Shown piece by piece: positions 29,468-35,585 of a stretch of 35,585 nucleotides of DNA (its first letter is position 1; each line of letters begins with the position of its first letter). Below the pieces are notes generated by a model. It was not told where the DNA came from, made no database searches, and worked only from the letters and a program-made list of their open reading frames with translations. The stretch lies in assembly GCA_003427395.1 (NCBI GenBank), contig BFEA01000332.1:1259249-1294833 (forward strand), read 5' to 3'. The translations under genes were made by a program, and so were the position numbers. The stretch comes from Chara braunii (Eukaryota; Streptophyta; Charophyceae; Charales; Characeae).

Positions 29468-29505
29468 CTGTCTCTTATACACATCTAGATGTGTATAAGA
29501 GACAG
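29468..29505. other. Two Tn5 mosaic ends head to head: sequencing-adapter contamination
   Basis: CTGTCTCTTATACACATCT (29468-29486) is followed at once by its exact reverse complement (29487-29505). These 19-mers are the Tn5 mosaic end used in tagmentation libraries, and the back-to-back pair is the mate-pair circularisation junction. The translation SYTHLDVYKRQ across it is a well-known database artefact. The flanks may not be contiguous in the real genome. Confidence 0.97.
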
Positions 29506-29801
29506 GGATGTATTTGAGGGCATTCAGGTTCAAAGCTTGGTACCTCTTTTCCCCTTTGTTTTTTTTTGTTTTTTTTTTGTTTTTTTGGAAGCAGTATCGC
29601 GGCTGTTTGTGCTTCTGCTCCCCGTGAGGGACGGGGAACATTCAATGCTTGCCAACGGTTCCAAGTCCACAGCTTCACTGTGACGTAGCACTTTCCAGAA
29701 TGTATCTGGCTGCACTTTGGTGCAGCAAAGGATGTATTTGAGGGCAATCACGTTCAGAGTTTGGTACCTCTTCTCCCCTTCATTTTTTTTTGTTTTTTTT
29801 G

Positions 29802-29832
<31 letters not shown>

Positions 29833-30025
29833 NGGAAGCAGTATCGCGGCTGTTTGTGCTTCTGCTCCCCGTGAGGGAAGGGGAACATTCAATCTGTGCC
29901 AACCGCTTCAATTCCAGGGCTGCACTCTGACGTTGCACTTTCCAGAATGTATCTGGCTGCACTTCGCTGCAGCAGCGGATGTATCTGAGGGCAATCATGT
30001 TCAGAGCTTGGTACCTTTTTTCCCC

Positions 30026-30067
30026 TTTGTTTGTTTGTTTGTTTGTTTGTTTGTTTGTTTGTTTTTT
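30026..30067. repeat. (TTTG)n microsatellite
   Basis: About nine TTTG units follow CCCC and end in a T7 run; they replace the T-rich tract of the array unit at this place. Confidence 0.9.
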
Positions 30068-30172
30068 TCAAGATTCTCGGTTGTTTGTGCTTCTGCTCCC
30101 CGCTAAAGGCGGGGAGCATTCAACGAGATATTTCTAGATGGATCCGGATGCACTTCTGCCCAGACCATTTTC

Positions 30173-30685
30173 ATGTACACGAGTGGAAACAAGAAAACTA
30201 TATCCGCTTTACATTCCAGCTGCTGGCAGCAGGTCCAGAATAAGGGCGGTACCTGTGCTAAGCAACAAATATCCCATATTGGTTCTCGCCTCCGGCAGGC
30301 TCGACAAAAATCGGCGCGCAGGGCATATTCAGACTCGGCTTCAATAGTTGGGCCAAGTACTGGTGGTTTAGGTCACACAATTCACTACGAGGAGGTCTTG
30401 GATGATGCTATAAATGTGAAGGACAAGTTTGGCTGGCAGTTGATCCTAGATGATAATCAAAATCAACCGGCAACCGATATGGGCAGGCAAAGGGAACACA
30501 TTTTTAATGTAGCAGGAATGTATGACAATGGTCGTTGTTATGGCAGGAGTGCGGCAACAGGCTATGCCTTAGACCATGAGTTTCGTATATTATATATAGT
30601 AAACATTTTTAAAAACTGGACTTTACTTCGTAGTTTTTTATGTCTGATGATGAAATATACAAAACGAGAAATAAACTTCACTTGA
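30173..30685 (+). CDS. Unrecognised open frame, possible gene fragment
   Basis: A 170-codon frame begins at ATG 30173. The middle part (about residues 58-135) has balanced, protein-like composition, with GGLGHTIHYEEVLDDAINV, FGWQLILDD and RQREHIFNVAGMYDNGRCYG. The last 35 codons become hydrophobic and AT-rich, as if reading into non-coding DNA. It may be the last exon of a host gene or a transposase fragment; the NGRCYG block faintly recalls tails of plant transposon proteins, but I cannot name a family. No promoter or splice acceptor was identified with confidence. The start overlaps the end of the A-tailed array. Confidence 0.3.
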   Translation: MYTSGNKKTISALHSSCWQQVQNKGGTCAKQQISHIGSRLRQARQKSARRAYSDSASIVGPSTGGLGHTIHYEEVLDDAINVKDKFGWQLILDDNQNQPATDMGRQREHIFNVAGMYDNGRCYGRSAATGYALDHEFRILYIVNIFKNWTLLRSFLCLMMKYTKREINFT

Positions 30686-30689
30686 GTTT

Positions 30690-33000
30690 GTATGGTTAAG
30701 GGATATCATGTGAATGCATGTCAATTACGAGATAAATTAATTGTGTTTGTTGTTCGTAGTGTTTGTATTTTGCGTGACCACACTATTATTGTTTCATGCT
30801 TTTGTCTTGGAGTGTTGCAAGAGTTCTCATCATATTTTTTTCCTTGCAATCAACTATGTATGATGATGCATGAATGCATGCATTTGGGATGCTCTACTTC
30901 TATCTCTGACATGGTCACCAAATTTATGATATGATATTTATGCGCTCATAATGTTGTTCATAATTGTTGAATCCAAGTGCAAAATAATTGATATTCTTAA
31001 AGACCCCCAACAAAAATGTTGCCATTCACCTCGAGATTGCATACCTTTATATCTATACATCTTGAAATATGTGTACGTACAAATTTATATATGTATAGAT
31101 TTACATTCAAAGTTAAAACTCTGCAAATCCATAAAACTTACTGATTTGTATAAGTACATAGCTTGTAATCCACACTTTGTAGTATACTTAGAGTTAGATT
31201 TATGTGTCTTTATATGCTTGGAGCAATATGGATCTATATGTCTCTGATCTAGACATCTATATTCCTATGTAGACTTATAATTTTATGAACTTTTATAAAT
31301 TTGAAGAATTATATAAATGTATACTTATAAGAATCTATAATTGTATACATAGTTTATGTATGTTACTTGTGTGTTCATGATGTTGCTCATAATTGTTGTA
31401 CAAACGAGCGATAATTGATGTAATTGTTCTCAAAGACGTTGAAGGACAGTGTTGCCACCTACCCTCATATTTATATGCCTTTAGATCTATATATCTTAAG
31501 GTTTGCATATGCACAAAGTTGAATATGTATAGATCTATATATGTGTCGATGTTTAACACAACATGGATATATATGTATGTAGATCTCGACATCTTTAGTC
31601 TAGTGTAGACTTATCTTCAATAAATCCCAACGGGGAATATACATATATACTTCTATATATTTACAAACCAATGTAGATCTATAATGTGTATACATAGTCT
31701 TTATTATTGTTTGCACCATCATATACATAATCTATATTATTGCTTATACGATCATATCATGTCGATCAAAATTGTTCTTATGAATGTATACATGAAGTTG
31801 TTATGCATGGATTTTCTAATTCATAGTTTATATAATATGTATGGTTAGATCTGTATATGTGCATATGCGTAAAGTAATATCATAATATGCACAAATCTTG
31901 TATAGCATACTTTATAGTATACATATGGTTAGATCTATATATGTGCAAACATGTAAAGTAATATGTACGAATCTTATAAACCATACTTTACAGTATATGT
32001 GTGGTTAGATCTATATATGTGCAGATGTATAAAGCTGTGTAGCACACTGAACACATTCAAAGTTTTTCTGAATGTCCGAACATGTTCGGGTGTTAGGCCG
32101 AATGCCTCTCGAACGTGTTCAACCAGACTTTTTTTTTTAATGATAAAAAAAACAATCTTAATTTTTTTTAGGTTTTTTATTTTCAACTCGAGATTGGTTA
32201 CAAATTTTACTATACCTTCCGAGCAAAAGTTGTTTGTATTATTATTTTACATAACATATATTTTTTTTCCAGATGTTTTAAGATTTTTTTTATTTTTTTT
32301 TAACAATATTTTTATGTTCGCATTCAAAGGGTTTTGACGCTTGTTCACATTCGGTCGCAAACGTTCGGGCTCGATCACCGAATGCGAACACGATGCTACA
32401 CAAAAATAGAGTAATAGGGATGTATATGTTCATGAATCCAAACATCTATACTTCAGTGTCTAGTTCCATAGATCTAAAGTGCTATATAAATTTATACTTC
32501 TATACATCTATAAACAAGTATGGATGTGGAAAGTGTATACATTGTCTGCGCATAAATGTTATAAAGTACAATGTATATAGAGGCTAAACACTTTGTTTAT
32601 ACTATATGCACATTGGACAGTTTGTAGATTGTACAAGTAATCCACAATCTATTTTAGTCTCTACACAATCTATTTTACTCTGTACATAGCTTATAGTTTG
32701 TACATTGTCTTATGTATACAGTCTCAACGAAATGAGTACACTGTGTACACCATACAAAGTCTTTTTATAGCCTATAGATAATCGAAGTGCACATGTAGTT
32801 CATGCATAGACTATATACACTGTGTACATTATACACCATACATAGTTTTATTATAGCCCAACATAGTCGAAGTGTACGTGTAGTTCACGCATAGACTATA
32901 TATAAGCTATACATAGTTTACAACTATGTACATAGTCTACTGATCTGCAACTGGGGTGAGAGTGAAAATAAGTTTTTTTTAGGGGGCGAACTATGGTACC
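30690..33000. repeat. AT-rich region with degenerate direct repeats
   Basis: Base composition drops sharply to AT-rich. A segment beginning CATAATGTTGTTCATAATTG at 30947 recurs in diverged form at 31376, an offset of about 429. Shorter units beginning GGTTAGATCT(A/G)TATATGTGCA occur at 31843, 31927 and 32003 (periods 84 and 76). Words such as AGATCTATATATGT and GTACATAGT are scattered throughout. Open frames here are short and AT-driven. Confidence 0.65.
32036..32402. mobile_element. MITE candidate with TGTGTAGCA termini
   Basis: Perfect 9-bp terminal inverted repeats TGTGTAGCA (32036-32044) and TGCTACACA (32394-32402) extend imperfectly through GTGTTCGCATTC-like sequence. The ends carry several GAACA/TTCGG words and a 14-bp palindrome CCGAACATGTTCGG (32076-32089). 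The interior is A/T-rich without coding capacity. No convincing target-site duplication was seen in the AT-rich flanks. Confidence 0.55.
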
Positions 33001-33423
33001 AATGGTTTTCCCTACTATCAACTATGCCTAAACTTCAGCACACTGCAAACAAGTCCACACCCCCGAAATTTCTTTCCTTTTATGAGATGCTTTGAAGCGT
33101 TTTATTACACAATGAGTATTGAGGTCGAAAACCTTTTTTTTTGCAAAGGATACTTGATTACAATAATCTGAGACTGAGCCTACGTACTCTCAATTCAACC
33201 CGAGAAATACCAAGGCAATTACCCAACTTAAGCTCATGAATGAACACAGCAAACTTTATGGAAAAAAAAAAAAGTATTTTTTTTCAGAAATTTTCTGAAG
33301 GGGAACATCCCCTGCAAACCGCAATTTACAACGAGGATGCTATAACCTACAATCCTGTACAAGAAAACTCAAGAAAGTCATATATCACCACCTTCATAAA
33401 GCTCAAGCTCTATTCCAGACGTA

Positions 33424-33577
33424 TCAGTGCACAAACATGCTCCTACCCCTCTTCCCGTATCACAGTGCCCCACTCCTATGATGGATTCATCCCAAAAAAC
33501 TATCTCCTTATCAGGGGCCTTTATCAGTGCACAAACATGCTCCTACCCCTAACCCGCTATCACAGTGCCCCACCCCT
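33424..33577. repeat. Direct repeat pair, about 99-bp period
   Basis: TCAGTGCACAAACATGCTCC with about 35 further matching bases occurs at 33424 and again at 33523. The intervening CCTATGATGGATTCATCCC segment recurs in direct orientation at about 33815. Confidence 0.75.
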
Positions 33578-33585
33578 AACTGCAT

Positions 33586-33807
33586 TTTCGTTAAAATTGA
33601 GTTTTTTTTCCCATTTTGCAATCTATACTTCAGTGACCTGAAGAGGTCATTTCGCCTATCAGATAAGGGCCATTTTTTGGGATGAGTGATCATCCATGAG
33701 ATTACCGCTCATCCCAAAATTTGGCCCCAATCGGACAGGCCAAATGACCTCTTTAGGTCACTCAAGTACGAATTGTGAAACGGAGAGAAAGTCGATTTTC
33801 AACAAAA
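33586..33807. repeat. Foldback element with about 105-bp arms
   Basis: The left arm (33586-33690) and right arm (33704-33807) are inverted copies, best over GTGACCT-AAGAGGTCATTT and TTTTGGGATGAG. Only 13 bases separate them, so a long, imperfect hairpin would form if transcribed. Both flanks carry CCTATGATGGAT(T/C)CATCCC, so the foldback may be part of a larger repeated structure. Confidence 0.75.
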
Positions 33808-33948
33808 CCCAGTTCCCTATGATGGATCCATCCCAAAAAACCCTCTCCTTATCCAGGGCCTTTTTCGCCTCTTCATGCATCCATCCTTGCCCCCTATTTT
33901 CCCATGCCTATTTTGGTCTCACCACCCGACCATCTTACTAACTCGACA

Positions 33949-33950
<2 letters not shown>

Positions 33951-33989
<39 letters not shown>
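33951..33989. repeat. (AT)n microsatellite
   Basis: Nineteen or more AT dinucleotides, followed by AAATA and T-rich sequence. Confidence 0.95.
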
Positions 33990-33993
<4 letters not shown>

Positions 33994-34650
33994 TTTTTTT
34001 TTAAAGCTATATTCTTCTCTCAATTTCACCTCACACTACCTACCTACCACTCCTACAATTATATACGGGGAACCCCGTAGCAGCCAGAACCGTGTTCACA
34101 AGAGAACATGCGGGGGCTGCTCCCGACCTGCAGGTGGGCGTCCTTGGCTTTTTTTTAATTAGTACACCCCTACTTATTCCTAGGATAGTCTACTAGGTAA
34201 CCCCGGGCAGGCCTATGCCAGCGATTCAAGCTTTGTGCAAATGACCTGATGCCAGTAAACAGAGTCAATTTCTCGCATTGCTCCCTCCGCCCGCCTTCCT
34301 TTGTGGTGCTCCTTCGCGGCAGCAAGTTCTCCTCGGGACTGCGCCTCCGGACTAGACCCAGTGAATGAATGGACAGCTGGTTCCGCCTTCCTTCCTTCAT
34401 TTCACAATAATTTACGGAGTAGTTTTTACTTATTTATCTGGCGAAGGGGAGGCAGCCGGATATATTTACAGAACAAGTAAAAAAAAAAAATGGAAACGAA
34501 ACTCTATCGTTCCGCTGTCCATAGTCAACTAGGACATCTTGGAGTCCTTCATGCTACTCCTATTCCCGTCAAATACGACATGGGTTTTTGAGACCACGTT
34601 CTGTATCTGACCTAAGCAGTGCCCTAAATACAGTCGCTATGTTTAATACT
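33990..34650. other. Unassigned stretch
   Basis: No convincing gene is seen. A minus-strand frame of 76 codons (34400-34170) is Arg-rich and unrecognised. Small structures include TACGGGG-AA-CCCCGTA (about 34062-34077) and the palindrome ACCTGCAGGT (about 34125). An A11 run lies near 34480. Confidence 0.4.
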
Positions 34651-34757
34651 ACAGACTTTCCCCGAATACAACGTACGGTCATTATAGCTGAATTTAGACT
34701 GGAAGATACACCAAATTCAGCTATGATGACCGTACGTTGTATTCGGGGGAAGACTGT
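34651..34757. repeat. Foldback element, family F1, copy 2 (near-perfect hairpin)
   Basis: Arms of 45 bases (34651-34695 and 34713-34757) match at about 42 of 45 positions around a 17-base loop. The arm core is CCCCGAATACAACGTACGG followed by TCATTATAGCTG. It shares CCCGAATA...CGGTCATTATAGCTG with the copy at 17381-17484. A transcript would fold into a precursor-like hairpin, as MITE-derived small RNA loci do. Confidence 0.75.
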
Positions 34758-34982
34758 AGAGAAAACTAGGGCGCGGTCAGGGTTAGAGTTTGAAAATGCA
34801 TTTCAAACTGCCCTTTTGGAGTCCAGTCCCCTCTGAAGTTTACACTGCAGGCCAAACTCCGCCGTCTCGTGGCGGTTGCAGGGCAGAGTTTGTAACTGCA
34901 GTCTAGTCATCCATGTCGGAGGGCCAGGCCGTTTTCCAAAAAAGAAAAGAAGAAACAAGAAGGAAAAAGACAAAATTGTGGC

Positions 34983-35090
34983 TCTGTATCTTTCCATGTT
35001 CTACCGAAAGATTCACTCTCGGTTTCCACGATTGATCTCCAAAGGTGCAAAACCAGAGTGAATCTTCGCTAGAGCATGGAAAGATACAGC
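34983..35090. repeat. Foldback element, family F2, copy 1
   Basis: The left arm (34983-35025) and right arm (35049-35090) share TATCTTTCCATG-TCTA-CGAA and AGATTCACTCT. The loop is about 23 bases. It is the same family as 35274-35436. Confidence 0.7.
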
Positions 35091-35169
35091 TCCATAATTC
35101 TTGTCTTCTGCGCAACTGGAATACAGGGGCCCAGCCGGATATGATAACAACGCAGAGGCCCTAGGGGAG

Positions 35170-35225
35170 AGACGTGCTGCAACAACCCAGTTTCTTTTCT
35201 TTTTTTTTTTTCTTTTTTTTTTTCC
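35170..35225. repeat. T/C-rich tract between the F2 foldbacks
   Basis: TTTCTTTTCTTTTTTTTTT-type sequence with a GTCAGG end; on the minus strand this reads as an A-rich tail. It may mark the end of another short A-tailed insert. Confidence 0.4.
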
Positions 35226-35273
35226 CTTGTCAGGTTTCCCGACCTATGCGTGCCATCCTTGGGGCCTCGTGGT

Positions 35274-35436
35274 GGTGCATCTTTCCATGTTCTAGCGGAA
35301 GATTCACTCTCGTTTTGCCTTTGCCTGGCTCCACTACTCTTTTTTTTTTTCGTGACCTTCGTATACGGGAAACCTACTCTCGAAATGTGCAAAACGAAAG
35401 TGAATCTTCCGCTAGAACATGGAAAGATACAGCACC
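35274..35436. repeat. Foldback element, family F2, copy 2
   Basis: The arms 35274-35318 and 35389-35436 are almost identical inverted copies (ATCTTTCCATGTTCTAGCGG then AAGATTCACT). The 70-base loop has a T11 run. After the right arm both F2 copies continue with a similar direct sequence (CAGC(T/A)CCAT(A/G)ATTC-TGTCTT), so the unit is longer than the hairpin. Confidence 0.75.
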
Positions 35437-35585
35437 ATGATTCGTGTCTTTTGTGCATGTCAAGAATAGTGAAGCAAGGCCCTCTGTTTCCCCCCCCCCC
35501 TCCTTAAACCACCAGTACCTCGCTCAGCTATTGAATCCGAGCCTCCCAGCACGCTGCGTGCCAAGTCCTGCCGAACCGCCGTCGC
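35437..35585. other. Unassigned window end
   Basis: Apart from the F2 continuation (to about 35470) and a C10 run near 35491-35500 nothing is recognised. Confidence 0.5.

Larger units (their letters stand above)
29419..30130 (-). repeat. Tandem array of A-tailed units, 3 full and 1 partial
   Basis: Units start with GCACTTTCCAGAATGTATC-like sequence at about 29419, 29687 and 29934, with a diverged fourth start near 30127. Each contains GGATGTAT(T/C)TGAGGGCA, TTGGTACCT, a T-rich tract, then GGAAGCAGTATCGCGGC (lost in the third) and CTGCTCCCCGTGAGGGA. On the minus strand this reads as hairpin CCCCGT...ACGGGG followed by poly(A). The array could be repeated insertion of one short retroelement or tandem duplication of one copy. 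The first unit contains a sequencing adapter. Confidence 0.7.

Noticed and set aside
29417-29747. Open frames containing SYTHLDVYKRQ or MCIRDR
   Set aside because: These peptides are translations of the Tn5 mosaic-end adapter.
29419-30130. CRISPR-like array (regular repeats)
   Set aside because: Units are about 190-270 bp with homopolymer tracts and no short repeat-spacer pattern; the genome is eukaryotic.

Overview
The window looks like a transposon-dense piece of a green-lineage nuclear genome. The only clear host gene is a eukaryotic tRNA-Ser(AGA) with split Pol III promoter boxes, an oligo-T terminator and no encoded CCA. The LTR element uses the initiator tRNA-Met primer site typical of plant retrotransposons. 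From the Gag N-terminus (MADLRSGKSTTPY) and the mix of elements, a charophyte alga such as Chara is my tentative guess. That guess rests on memory of similar proteins and was not searched.

Region by region: 1-146 is a GGA/poly-A flank. 147-5835 is a nearly complete but decayed Penelope-like retroelement (PLE) between two directly repeated pseudo-LTRs. Its domain order is permuted: CCHC/coiled-coil segment, GIY-YIG endonuclease, CxC linker, then reverse transcriptase. 5870-7328 is a polypurine (GGA) tandem repeat of about 650 bp per unit. 7330-7830 is mixed non-coding DNA with A-tailed hairpins and a possible exon. 7831 to about 16692 is a minus-strand Ty3/gypsy element with 5' LTR, primer site, Gag, protease, RT-RNase H and part of the integrase. 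Its Gag is split by a 2-kb A-tailed insertion made of degenerate repeats. 16693-17640 carries short A-tailed and foldback repeats. 17683-17764 is the tRNA gene, followed by a 75-bp tandem duplication of its 3' end. 18070-19253 is mostly featureless and ends in a 278-base assembly gap.

19532 to about 29090 is a minus-strand L1-like LINE. ORF1 has a CCHC knuckle and a Q-rich linker. ORF2 has an AP endonuclease, an RT with FADD and a C-terminal C2HC zinc motif. 29240-30130 is a tandem array of A-tailed units and contains an untrimmed pair of Tn5 mosaic ends (29468-29505), which marks a probable assembly artefact. 30173-30685 is an unrecognised open frame. 30690-33000 is AT-rich with degenerate repeats and one MITE candidate. 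33240-35585 is packed with foldback (inverted-repeat) elements of three families.

All three autonomous elements (PLE, gypsy, LINE) are broken by frameshifts and by stops, mostly TAG or TGA. Several of these fit C-to-T decay at CG (CGA to TGA) or CHG (CAG to TAG) sites, as expected for methylated repeats. The best candidate for a little-described system is the permuted PLE. A second theme is a GC-rich hairpin placed just before poly(A), shared between the LINE 3' end and several short elements, which hints at a SINE-LINE type partnership.
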